From the NCBI GenBank assembly GCA_911728455.2, contig OU452234.1, forward strand, positions 4,156,501 to 4,220,500: 64,000 bases of DNA, written 5' to 3'. Positions 48,181-59,293 of this stretch are shown here, one piece after another. Position 1 is the first letter of the stretch; every line of letters starts with the position of its first letter. The translations under genes were made by a program, and so were the position numbers. This DNA is from Marthasterias glacialis (lineage: Eukaryota > Echinodermata > Asteroidea > Forcipulatida > Asteriidae). The notes under the pieces are model-generated. The model did not search any database, was not told the DNA's origin, and saw nothing but the letters and a program-made list of their open reading frames with translations.

Positions 48181-48756
48181 GTGATTTCACAACTAGTTCT
48201 AACTTCGGATAAGTCCTAACTTATGCCAAGTCATATAAGTTAGGACTAATTACTTATCCTAACTCGAGAGAGATAAGACTAGTCCTAGCGCTTTGTGAAA
48301 TCGACTGTTCAGGGGTAATAATGACTGAAGTGCAATGACAACACTTTGGAATAGCGCTGTGTAAGAGCCGATGATTATCATTTTTAGCAACCCGTCGAGT
48401 CCAGGTCGCATGAACCATAGTTTATGATTGGGGGATCGCCGTAGCAAAAACAAAAGAACCCGTTAAAATAGATAGAATGCTGGTACTAACCTGTGTAAAC
48501 AACAACAGGATGCTGAAAATGATAAAGAAAGTTCCTCACACGAGTGACAAAAGCTTCACATTCTTGTCGTTTTTTCCCCCTTCAGAACTCCTCGTCTGTC
48601 CGAGCAACAGTGAGGGTGAGGCGAAACAAACTGAAGATTTACGGAAACTGTATCCGTTGTTTGTGACATGGCTAGGTAACGATCACAAGCGAAATCGATC
48701 GAGACTGTAGTCGAAGAGTTTTGTTTTGTTACTCGCAGATCGAAGTGTTCGATCGA

Positions 48757-48767
48757 AAGTTATAAAA
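48757..48767 (+). promoter_or_regulatory. TATA-box-like sequence
   Basis: TTATAAAAGG occurs once in an otherwise unremarkable stretch, 3.5 kb upstream of the syntenin ATG and in its orientation. It could serve a noncoding first exon, but no initiator or donor could be tied to it, so it may be chance. Confidence 0.2.
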
Positions 48768-50407
48768 GGGACTTGGTTGGTAGTACTTCATCATTGAATC
48801 GAAGTATTGATTTAAAAAGTTTGTCTCCTGCTGGCCGTTTTGTGTCTTCCCCCATTACGCCCTGCATGGGTGGAATTAAGGAGCACTCATAGAACTAAAA
48901 ATATTCGAAAACCACAAAGCTGTGAATTATTTATTACAAAGACACTTGTCTCTTCTACATTGTATGGTGTCATTATTTCTTTCAATGCTAGGCCTATGTG
49001 AGATGCAGTTTAGATTTATTCGGTGAAAATCCGTAAAATGTTTAAGATCCGAATGTGCTGCAAGATAATTGATTGCAAAAACAGTTGGGAATGGCGGCTC
49101 AATAGAGAGCATGCATACATTAAAAAAAAAAAAAAAAAAAAAAAAAACGGGTCAGAAATGACCCCGATTCTGAGAGTGAGAGTCCGGGGGCACTTAAAAC
49201 CATCTTCTGGGTCAGGCTAACCCGTAAACTGAATAACAAATATGGGGATTTTGACTTGTATTTTGCGTCAGTTTGACACAGATTTTGTGTCATACTGACA
49301 TTCTCTATGCTTTGAGATTGTGGCAATTATTTTGTAATGCTTTTTCCTTTCAAATTAGTCTTGTTTTCAAGCCCTTTTTACCGTACCCCGACCCCTTTCT
49401 TAAAAGATTTACACCTTCCCCATCCCACACAGGAGGGCGCTATATAGTGAAGCAATAATTTTACGTGAAGTTCTTCCTCCATGGTTGAAGTATCCTTTAA
49501 AGGTAAGTAAGGGCATATCCGTGGAAAGTTTGACAACCACTCCTCCTCTTTCCATGAAAACTCACTTCCCTCGTGGGATGCGGTCATAACTTTACCAACA
49601 ATGTTCTGTTTGTACTGCTTGGGCGAGCAATTTTCTGACGTCAATACATTCTATAAATAGCTACAAAATGACATAATGCATAACATTCTGAACGTGACTC
49701 AACGTCATGAAACCGCTGGTACTCTGTTTTTACACACGCACGGTAATCTGCTACACTGTGCACACCAGTTACAAAATGATATTGCGTTCAAAGTCACGGG
49801 ACAGTGTACTGTGCAACACCTTTTGTCATTAATATTTACCCAATACAACCAGTTTACTCTTTAGGTTAGTTTTGAAAGAAGTGTGCGCTTGGTAAGTACA
49901 GCTTTTTACATTTTTACCCTTCAAAGTTCCGAAACTCTATAGCATCCCATGGTTTGAGATCATGAGACTGTGTTCTGTTTAGTGTTAACTCACTGTGTTA
50001 TTAAACTTAGTGTTAATTTATAAAATTAAAATCTGAATAATGTCTAGCTGTTGTAAGTTATTTATTGATTGTTTTAACACTGAGTAAAAAATAACAGTAC
50101 TTTACACTAGCAATTTAGCATATGGCATTTTTAGTTATGAATTTAATGATAATTTTCTTATCAATGACTGAGAATCCAGTCTGACATAAGACTGTCACTG
50201 CACACAGTACAGTTTTGACTGTCACTAGTGTCAGTAGAACAGCAGCACAGCAGTATAGCCAGCATTGCAGTTGAGTATGATTTTCACCTGTTTAGTTTAG
50301 TCTTTGTGTTTTTGTGATGTGATGACTTTGTCACCCAGCATGTTGCTAAAATGAATCTTGATACATCTGAAATTTCATGTATCTTGACTGATGAATTACA
50401 ATTGAAT

Positions 50408-50556
50408 TTAGACCCAGTAACATGGAGCGCTGTACTCCTTTTTTGAGATTTTGACATCATCGGTTGTAGCCTAGTAAGAGTAGTACTAGTAGTACGACCG
50501 GTAATGCCAAAATCTCAAAAAAGGAGTACACAGCGCCCCAGTTACTGGGTCTAAAT
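50408..50556. mobile_element. MITE, TAGACCCAGTAACTGGGGCG family (short)
   Basis: A shorter internal-deletion version of the element at 46432 with both inverted ends retained (TAGACCCAGTAACATGGAGC, CCCAGTTACTGGGTCTA). Confidence 0.85.
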
Positions 50557-51574
50557 TCAATTAGGCCTAATAAAGTCATTATTACAACAACAACAAAAGT
50601 CAAATACTAAAATCATCAGTCATGTCATGGTTGTGAAAGTAAGCCCAGTTGGTCTAATATTACATATGCTAATTGTTGATCTTATTTAATTTATTTAAAA
50701 ACAATAACACTTAGGCAGAAATATTTCAATTTTCAAGGAAAGTCTTCTACCATCATTATCTTTATACCATTGTACAATTTTCTTCCTCCAGTCTACGGTA
50801 CATGTATATATGTAAATCTGTGAACATTTATGTTTTTTCTTCTTACCAATGTTGAGCTGGAGCTTTAAGTATTAATTATAAAGTAAATGGATCTTGTTGA
50901 AACTGAAACTCAAATTTAATTAGGTCCTACACTTAGGTGTACGTTAGCCAGTAACAAAAGCTATTCATGATTGATTGTTCAGGGTAGTTGTATTGTGTGA
51001 CTATACAATACAATATTAGTAAAACGGGACCAGTGTTCATTCTTGTTTTTGTAATTATTTTTGTAAAGCACTCAAAAACTCTTGAATATGAAATGCTATA
51101 TAAATGTTAATTAATACTATTATGTTTAAGGCATTGGGAAACTTTGAAGTAAATCACTTACTTTCTTTTTCAACAATCTTTTTAAAAAGAGTGTGAAAAA
51201 ATTTGAAGGACTTATACATTTATGTAGTTTGTCTAAACATGTGACAGCCTACATACAAACGTCCAGTAATTGGAAGAGTTTTTGCAGTTTTTGTTTCTAC
51301 CCAGTAGCGTGCAATGCCTAAAAAAACAAAAAAAAAGACTAAAACAGATATCATTGTAAAATGGACATTTCTATTTCCTTCTGTATAGATACTTTGTTTG
51401 CAAACGTGTATGCATATGTAACATGTGGTTTAAATTCTCCATGATCTGGTTTTAACTTTAAAATTTTCTATTATGCAAATCAGTCTTTTAAAATTGTCAC
51501 AATTTCAAGCCTAAATTGCTAGCACGTACAATAACATAGGATACTATTAGATAGATGTTAATATTTGCATCGGC

Positions 51575-51730
51575 AGGTCTAGTGGTTAAGACATCTGCTC
51601 TAGTCATGCGGGAGTCTTGGGTTCGAATCCCACCCGAGTTGCCTGTGGATTTTTTCCACAGGACTCGAAAGCACTGAGTATACAGTGCTTATCAGACATT
51701 GGTGTAAGGCAAATAAACATAGGATACTCT
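51575..51730 (+). repeat. tRNA-derived SINE, family D
   Basis: GTCTAGTGGTTAAGACATCT, GGGTTCGAATCCCACCCGAG and ACTGAGTATACAGTGCTTAT match the tandem pair at 11680. The tail contains AAATAAACATAGG. Confidence 0.8.
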
Positions 51731-52308
51731 TGCAAAGCTTTATTCTCTACATTGACCCAATTCACGTGACGTCATCGTGGCAATAATCTTGGTTGCGCCA
51801 TTTTGGAAGTCAATGTCTCCGTGTGTTAGACAGTGTGGTGGGCATTTTAGGTGATGCGGTGTTTACACGCGTACCTGTTGACTTCCAAAAAGGTGGGCGT
51901 GGCACAGTCGCTGTGTGTGACGTGCATGCGAGGGGTCAATACCTACTTTGTTTTGGCTGCATTTGAACTTATCATCAAGTGCTTAAATCAAACCTTATCA
52001 TTTGCCCTTTGGAATCACAAATTAACTTTGAAACTCCTGCTCTGAATTGAGCTTTGTACTTTCTTTTTGTAAGGTGATGTGATTTTTTTGATAAAGCTAA
52101 AAAAATATAGAACAACAGTTGCAACCTTCCTGTGAAGTACAATCGACAACAGATGAATATTGAAATGTGAACAAAAAAATATTTAATCTGTTGCTTGGAT
52201 TATTTAATTTGATCAGTTAACAGACATTATTACTATCAATACTAAATTCAATACTGTTTTCATTGTTAGATTGCATTTTTGATTGAAGTAACACAACTGA
52301 AGTACAAG

Positions 52309-55300
52309 ATGTCTCTTTATCCATCACTTGAAGACATGAAGGTGGACCAGATGTCCAATGTGAGTATGTAAAATGTGTAACACCCGTTTCAGACTGGCGC
52401 TTCAGAGTCATTCTGAACCCAAGACGCTCCAGAGTCGTTCCGACCAACTGCAACATTCAATCTTTCGACTTCTGGCGCGTCTAGTCGCCCCTAACTGTTT
52501 CAGTTCAGACGTCAAACTTCTCATGCACTTAATTCAATCATTTGGTTCGGCATGACGCTGGAGCACCAGTCTGAAACGGGTGTAACAATATCAAGTGTGT
52601 TGTGGCCGAGCGGTTTAGTGCATCGGAATCAAGTTCTGGGGGCTAAGTCATCAGGACATGGTTTTAAATCCCGGTCATGACACTTGTGTCCTTGAGCAAG
52701 ACAGTTAACTGTAACTTCTTCAAATAGGGGAAAAGCCAGTAATGTTTGCCTCGCAACGTATTCATTGACCCCCAACCTGTTCTTAGCTGTGCTGTTAAGA
52801 AACTTGCGTTTATATCTCGCCATGTCTTGTTTCTGCGCATTGGGGAAGGTTTCTAACCCTTCTGTAGCCCACACCTGGAGTGGCCTTTGGGCCTTGCGAT
52901 GGGCGACTTGCATAAAAAACAAAAACAACAAAACAAACACTAGTTTTACAAAATACCTAATTATCATAGGGTACAAGATGCTGAAGAAAGGAAAAAAGGA
53001 CTAGCAAAGTGGGACAACTGTACAACTTCAGAAACTATCCATTTAAAACAAGTTGTGCTTACATGTATGTGAGAAATTATTTCTTGATACTGGGTTACAA
53101 AAAGAATATTTGGTGTCAGGCAAGCAAAATCACCTGTAATAATTTTGCATCAGATTTGTTTCAACTGGAAAATCAAACTCCTGTTTAACATTATAATTCA
53201 CTGGATAATGGCATGATTAACCCGCGACTTTTAAAAGACTTGTTCTGCCGTGAAGATACTCCCGTGATTAGTCGAGTTCAGAGTCGACTTTGAAAACCGC
53301 CAGCAATAAAAGTTGTACTTTCCTTTTTTGATGTAGGCCCAGAGCCAGCACCAGCATGTTGCTCAACAGCAGGCAGCAGCATTAGCTGCCCCTCCTGCAG
53401 CAGGTCAAATGTCGGTCGCACTGGCACCGTCTAGCTCCCTGTATCCATCCCTGGAGGAGTACATGGGGTTGAATCTCACCCCGGAAATGGTTGCCGCTCA
53501 CATGCCCAATGCACAGGTACGTATGAACCACCGAGTAAAGAATGTTAATGAGGTTGGCTTACATTTATATTGACAAAGAAGGAGAAAAAAAAGTGAGTTA
53601 CAAGAATGCGGCCATTGTTAAGACAACTACAGATTCTGAATGCATGTAATGAATTCTCTCCTTAGCAGTTCCATGGACTTAATAATGTACAACGATGCTG
53701 GCACCATCACTGTTGTGTTCCCTGCGACCATAACAGCACAAATGAATACTGATTCTCAATTATATTGAAAAGGGGGCCATACTATTAATCACTTTTGGTC
53801 TTGGTTTGAATTTGTTGATTAAAATGGACGGACAACTCAATGCAGCTGCGTAACCAAGGGGAGGGGGGACGCAGTATAATGATCGTATAAGTTAACATTT
53901 TCTAAAAGCACAATAGCAAGGTTTGTAACATAACGTTCCGTTTTGGTTTGCTTTCTCAACTAAACTGGGATCAGAGTTTGACCTGATCAAGTTCATTTTC
54001 TCGTTAATTACAGGCTGTTGTTCCGAGACAGGCCGGAATAGTTGCTGTTGGAACCAGCAACATGGTGGCTCCGGTGACAGGATCACAGAACCTTGGGCTG
54101 AGGAGGGCCAATGTGACAAACGGTGTGAGAGAAGTCATCTTATGCAAGGATGGCAAAGGAAAAATTGGCCTCCGAGTCAAGGCCATTAGCAAGGTAAACA
54201 TTGTGACGTGACCTTCGTACTTTCCATAACATTAGCCTGTAAGTAAAACCAACCATTCTAAATAGAGGAGCTTCTGTTTGCAGAGCTGTCTGTGTACTCT
54301 GTAGATGCTTTCACCAAGTGATGTCATATTGCAGGCTGGCATAGTTTATCTGTCATTCAAAACCGCAGTGGATGATATTGAATGGTCGTGATATTGAATA
54401 CATGCATGTGCTTCTTTAAAAAAAAAAACAGTTTCTGAACAACGCTGTGCATTAGATTCCTTTTTTGTTTGTACATGTTGCTCTCTAAATGAAAAATGGA
54501 AACAGGTGGGCTTGGACCATACGGACTGGTTTGGAATTAGTGCTGGAATTTAGTTCCAAGTGCCTGCTGTAGCACTTCATATTGACATCACTGCTTACAG
54601 TGTTCGTATTAAGCCTGGTGGTTTGAGAACTTCTTTGATTCAAATCGTAAAAGCACACGTGTAGTTTACTTCTAATCCAGATCTGCCAACTCTCTCTGGT
54701 TCCTCAGAGAGTTCCCTGACAACAAACCAATCTTTCCATGTTCTGATGAACAAATTTGAAAATCTATCTGATTATGGAGACTTGTTTCCTGTTATGTTGA
54801 ACGTAATTCTAAATATCTCCCTGAATGCTGTACAAAAGCTCCCCGATAGATGGTATGCACAGCCGTTTTCCTACAGTAAACTTACGACTGTTTTGACCTC
54901 TTTGAGGGTGCTGTTGTACATAACTCTATTGGACTCATGACGTCGGACGATACGGTCTATTGCAAGATGCAAATGTTGGCAGCTCAGCTGTGGACAGTTG
55001 AATCAAAATGACTGCCTCCAAAGTTAAGGTGAAAGTTTATGATTGAAGATAAACCACTCTTTCTGCTCTCCAAGACAAAGTTAGACTTTCTCTTTGGACA
55101 TTTGATAATTGAACTGTTTAAACCGTTTCTGTTTGAACAGGGTGTGTTTATTTCGTTTGTCGCCAATGGGTCACCGGCAGCCATGGCTGGAGTGAGATTT
55201 GGCGACCAAGTTCTGCAGATCAATGGCGAGAATTGCGCTGGGATGTCAACCGACCAGACCATGAGTAAACTTCGCAAAGCACCTGCTGAAAGAATCGTGA

Positions 55301-56689
55301 TGGCTCTCCGAGACAGGTAAGAATCATGGTGTTAACAAAGTATGGACGAAACCTGACGGCACAAACACGTTTACAATAATCAAAACAAGAAACTAAGGAC
55401 TTATCAGGTTTTTATTATTTGTTTGTAGACCATTCGAGAGGACCATTACTTTACAGAAGGACAGCACAAATCACGTTGGCTTCGTCTTCAAGAGCGGCAA
55501 GATCACAGCCATTGCTAAAGACACCTCAGCCGCCAGGAACGGACTTCTCATCGACCACGCCCTGCTGGAAGTGCAAGGTCAAAACGTGATCGGGATGAAG
55601 GTACGCCTTTGTGGGTCTTGAACTTGACAATGGTTTTAACAGAGGGTGGTGGAGGCTCTGTGTTCTTTTTTGGGGCACCCTGTTCAGATCTGATGCTTCG
55701 TTCTTGTAAGGACAAGGCAGTTTTTCCTGAGTAAGGGGCAACTCCATGAGGGAAACTTATTAGTACTGGAAGCTTTCATGGGGCACCTAAGCAATGACCA
55801 GGGGGCATGGAGGCGATTGCCTTTGTTGCCTCCATAAAATATCATGCCTGTCAAATTTGGACACCCTATTGCCCTATGTGAACAGGCGGTTCATGGAATA
55901 AACTTGACAATGTCCATCCATTTCACATAGCTTTTGTTGACATTTTTTTTCATCAGGACCGACAGATTCTTGAGATACTGGCCAAAGAAGGAAAAACGGT
56001 TACCCTGACGATCATGCCAAACTTTGTCTTCGACCACATGATGAAGAGGTAAGACAAGTTTTTCTCGTAACACTTATCAAGCATTTTTGAACAAAATGTG
56101 ACCAACCTCCCTCCCCGCCAAAAATCAAAAACAAAAACCAAACAAACAATAAGCAGACAAAAACCCCCCTCACAATTTGCATCTGTAAAGAAAAACTAAT
56201 TTTGATGTTCGAAGGAAGGAGCTGGGTTTTGACTCATATCCAAGATGGAAGCGCACACATCATACACAGGCATGCAAGTTTTCTTCGGATCAGCTGATTT
56301 CCTCGTTCTTCACCTCACACTCATGCCATTGAAAATTGAAAAACACTGTACAAAGTCTTGTAAAGATTGGAATTTCCTTGTTTTTTTTTGTGAAGTCCAA
56401 GTTGCATGCCTGCATACATTTGTGATTGGTATAAATCGATCACTTCACGTTGTTTCCTTTTATTGTTTCACTTTTGTTGGTCTTTCAAAAGTAAACAGCC
56501 TTGGGGTTACCATATAAATGAAGACCTTCATAAACTTTTGTTGTTAAAGATATATGTTGAAACCGTTACATGCACGCAGAGATTGTTTAAACGGTCTTCC
56601 TATTTACACGTATTCATGTACTCTTTCACTTCAGCATGGCATCCTCACTTGTGAAGGGCTCCATGGACCACAGCATACCAGAGGTGTAA
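52309..56689 (+). CDS. SDCBP: Syntenin (syndecan-binding protein), two tandem PDZ domains
   Basis: Seven coding exons: 52309-52359, 53337-53516, 54014-54193, 55141-55316, 55429-55600, 55957-56048, 56635-56689. They sum to 906 nt, or 301 residues (human about 298). The start MSLYPSLED and the end SIPEV match vertebrate syntenin. LYPSL occurs at residues 3-7 and 52-56, the ALIX-binding type of motif. PDZ1 spans about residues 116-195 (carboxylate loop KIGLR 127-131) and PDZ2 about 200-274 (HVGFVF 211-216). Syntenin is a cytosolic adaptor that binds syndecan tails and phosphoinositides and links them to ALIX in exosome formation. Compared with human, the segment between the LYPxL motifs is Gln/Ala-rich. 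Introns are phase 0 in the N-terminal part. Confidence 0.96.
52379..52586. mobile_element. MITE of the same family as 9262, just inside syntenin intron 1
   Basis: Starts ACACCCGTTTCAGACTGGCG 20 bp after the exon 1 donor and ends CCAGTCTGAAACGGGTGT. Shorter than the copy at 9262. Confidence 0.82.
52596..52925 (+). repeat. tRNA-derived SINE, family A, in syntenin intron 1
   Basis: TGTGGCCGAGCGGTTTAGTG head, B box at about 52662-52676 (diverged), and a tail ending with an A-rich stretch at about 52915-52940. It lies right after a MITE in the same intron. Confidence 0.82.
54116..55314 (+). other. SDCBP: PDZ domain 1 of syntenin
   Basis: Encoded by the end of exon 3 and exon 4, split by a 947-bp intron. 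The N-terminal strand is [32 protein letters not shown] is nearly identical to the vertebrate protein. The linker to PDZ2 is only a few residues (RDRPFER), as expected for the syntenin tandem. Confidence 0.93.
54845..54962 (+). repeat. Dispersed 125-bp repeat, GGTATGCACAGCCGTTTT family, in syntenin intron 3
   Basis: GGTATGCACAGCCGTTTTCC, CCTACAGTAAACTTACGACT and GACTCATGACGTCGG. It ends in CGGTCTATT like the other copies. Confidence 0.72.
55441..56017 (+). other. SDCBP: PDZ domain 2 of syntenin
   Basis: Exons 5 and 6 encode [34 protein letters not shown] and GQNVIGMKD, ending in VTLTIMP. The HVGFVF carboxylate-binding loop, the [14 protein letters not shown] turn (here [10 protein letters not shown]) and the TIMP strand match family members. 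This domain is the main syndecan-binding one in vertebrates. Confidence 0.93.
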
Positions 56690-58275
56690 GCAAGAGCACG
56701 GCATTGTGGGAAGGGGAGTGAGGCATCATGGGAAGGAAATGAGGCATCATGGGAAGGAAATGAGGCATCATGGGAGCCAAATGAGGCATCGTGGGAGCAG
56801 TTTTGGATAAATAATTTGCATGAGAAGCCTCGTAAATGAATTTACAGTGTATATCGATTGCTTGAAATCCAAAGAGGGGAAGAGGTTTCGTAATGCCACA
56901 AGAAATACTTCTGCTTTTAAAATCATGTAAATTTTCAAATTTCCTTTTTGTCTTTAAAGTAATTTTCATTCCGTAAATTTTTTGTGATATTGTATTTTAC
57001 TCCGCATAAACATTGACAGGTGTAAAGCTGTGTTCAAGATGCTATGAAGTAATAACAAAATGTTGAAGCACATAGCACTTGCAGTCGGGATTTCAATTAT
57101 TTGTTCAAACTGAATTCCAAATTAAATTGCCTGTATATATTCCCACTAATAGGTCACAACTAGGGTTACATATGCTGCTACTTAAAGCCGTTTGATTTCA
57201 AACGAAATATATTCAGTAACCCATTTCGGCTCATTTCAGCTTCTTACAGCTTCAATGAAAAATTCAACAAAATCGTATTTGTTTGGGATTTAAATAGATC
57301 AAATTGTAAGAAATTGTATAGACAGCTTACAAGGGACTGGTTCCAGAGAGTCTGGATACGGACCAGTTAACACTCAACTAATTTGTACTACAGAATGTCG
57401 AGCTAGAAATGTCATATACCGAGGTTTCTCGTGACGTCACCCGAGACCTTTTTCTTATGCTGCGTGCTCAAACAAGACGCTGGAAATCATTCAGCAGACG
57501 ACGCATCAGCCATTGAGTTTGTACTTGGCTGGACCCAACGTGGCTGCGAAATGAACTTTTCCCGCGCAACCTCTCTTTATATCTGAAATTAGGCCATGGT
57601 CATGGTTTTCCTGGGGGTAATTCTACGAAGTCACATAAAGAATGGGCAAAGCAAAGACGAGGGAAATGTTTACGATTGCCTTAGTGGCTTCCATGAAACA
57701 CCAAAACCAATAGTAGCTTCACCACAGCATATTCATGATAAAAATATAGCAATGCTACAGGTATTGTGCTGAAATGTAATTAGCTACATCTTAGCGGACA
57801 ACTTGTTGAGATACTTAAAAAAAGAAGATGAGTTTCTTTGGTACTGATTATTAACTTGATGATATTTTTGTTATGTGATATTTTTTTACCAACAAAAACA
57901 ATAGTAAGGAAAACTTGTTGTTGGGGGAGGGGGAGGTGTTGCATGCAAAAAACCTGTTGGAGGGTGTGCCATTTGCCTCAGAAATCAAGAATTTCAAATG
58001 CATTTTGGGTAAGATTTTCACATTATGTGCCAGTGGTTGTAGATCTACATTAAGTACATATTAAATACTTGGTGGTTATTTTCTGGGGCTTGTAACTCGT
58101 TCAAAGAGTTCAGTGGAAGGTGGAGACGGTTTGTTTTCAAAGAAATTTATGCATTTTGTTGTTCCTGTTTTTTTTTTATTTATCAGAAGCTTTTTGAAAT
58201 CTGTCTACAAATTGTACATATTTGTAATTGTAGAGCTAACGATTCAAGGAAAATAAACATGTTAATTATATTTAC
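56690..58275 (+). other. Syntenin 3' UTR with polyadenylation signal
   Basis: About 1.57 kb follow the stop with no further exon. An AATAAA at about 58252-58257, preceded by T-rich and TGTA-rich sequence and followed by a T/A-rich stretch, is the best polyadenylation signal. The 5' part carries a 21-bp microrepeat (56700-56805). Confidence 0.55.
56700..56805. repeat. 21-bp tandem microrepeat in syntenin 3' UTR
   Basis: Four to five units of a 21-base phrase built on GGGAAGGAAATGAGGCATCA follow one another just after the stop codon. They have small changes such as AGCCAAATG for AGGAAATG. Confidence 0.85.
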
Positions 58276-59293
58276 AAATAGATTTTGTGGCGCATTATTG
58301 TCTGTATTTAACAAATATATCTTTTACAGTGTTTACATATTAATCTAATTAATCTAATATTTTATATTAGTTTACAATTTAAACCCCAAAAAGCAACCAA
58401 ATTCATTTGAACTTCCATATAAAAGGATGGTTCAACGTTGGTGGGAAAATATTTTTTTATATACATTTTTAACTAACTTGAGTAAGATTGAAATAAGCTA
58501 AATCTGTTCAAGCGCAGTGGTGTAGCCGGGGGTGGGGGTTGTGGGGGGGACACGTGCCCCACAAATTCTTCAATAGCCCCCGGGGCCAGATGCCCGTATG
58601 AATAAAATCCAGATAATATGTAGTTCAATGAAAAAACATTGCCCCCGCCTGCCCCCGCCTCCCCCCCCCCCACTGAAAGCAGTGCCTCCCCATTAAAAAA
58701 AATCTTGGCCTAGCCGCTGTTTACGCTTTAATGTGAAATTTTGTTTCAGCAAATATATATGTAAATATTGATTCCATAATTCAATTGGGAACAGTTTTTA
58801 AGATAAATCAGATTCTAAAAAGTTCGGACTGATTTGGGTGGGACCAAGAGGTGGGCGGATCATAGAGTAATGACCGGATTGGGCGGGGGTTTTCGATATG
58901 GGTGGGGTAATATGGGAAAATTATTAAGTATATTTCATTCAAAACGATCTGTTCGAAATGCCCAGTATCACAGTTGAATATGCTTTTTGGTTAATGAAGT
59001 TATGGGTGAAATTAAAAACAAAAGATAATGACGAAATTTGATCTCTTAATGCCCTACAAACAAGTTTTATTTTCTCAATTGATTGTGCGGGTAACCTGTG
59101 TTTTACTTTGCCAACTAGCTCGTCGTGTGAGGGAACCAGTTAAAAATAAAGTAACCTTTGACACATAATTGACGTCACACTTGTTGTATGCCAAAATAAA
59201 TCGCCAGCTGTGACTATTTTGGAAGTATTTTATCGTGTTCTTCGGCCAAATGAGCTCCGTGTTAGTCCAGTTTAGGTGACATTTTATCCCAAA
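58276..59293. other. Intergenic spacer between syntenin and the LYRIC-like gene
   Basis: About 1 kb with no exon. It includes a C/G-rich remnant of a dispersed repeat at about 58515-58720 and A/T-rich sequence. The promoter and 5' UTR of the downstream gene should lie in the last few hundred bases; no TATA box is seen. Confidence 0.4.

Larger units (their letters stand above)
45900..52308. other. Divergent intergenic region between the large secreted-protein gene and syntenin
   Basis: No coding exon was recognised here. It holds a full hairpin MITE (46432-46635), a related one (50408-50556), two tRNA-derived SINEs (47935-48180, 51575-51730), G/C homopolymers near 47830 and 47880, and a poly-A block near 49122. 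A TATAAAAG on the plus strand at about 48759 is the only clear core-promoter-like string. A 5' noncoding exon of syntenin probably lies somewhere here. Confidence 0.5.

Noticed and set aside
48757..48767. A definite promoter for syntenin
   Set aside because: A single TATA-like string 3.5 kb upstream, with no linked first exon, is not enough. It is listed only at low confidence.
54746..54940. An extra exon in syntenin intron 3
   Set aside because: The frame overlaps a dispersed repeat, and exons 3 and 4 already join in phase to give an intact PDZ domain.
59276..59293. An earlier start for the LYRIC-like protein
   Set aside because: The frame can be extended upstream only through a GTG codon. 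The first ATG is at 59294 and gives a sensible membrane-anchored start.
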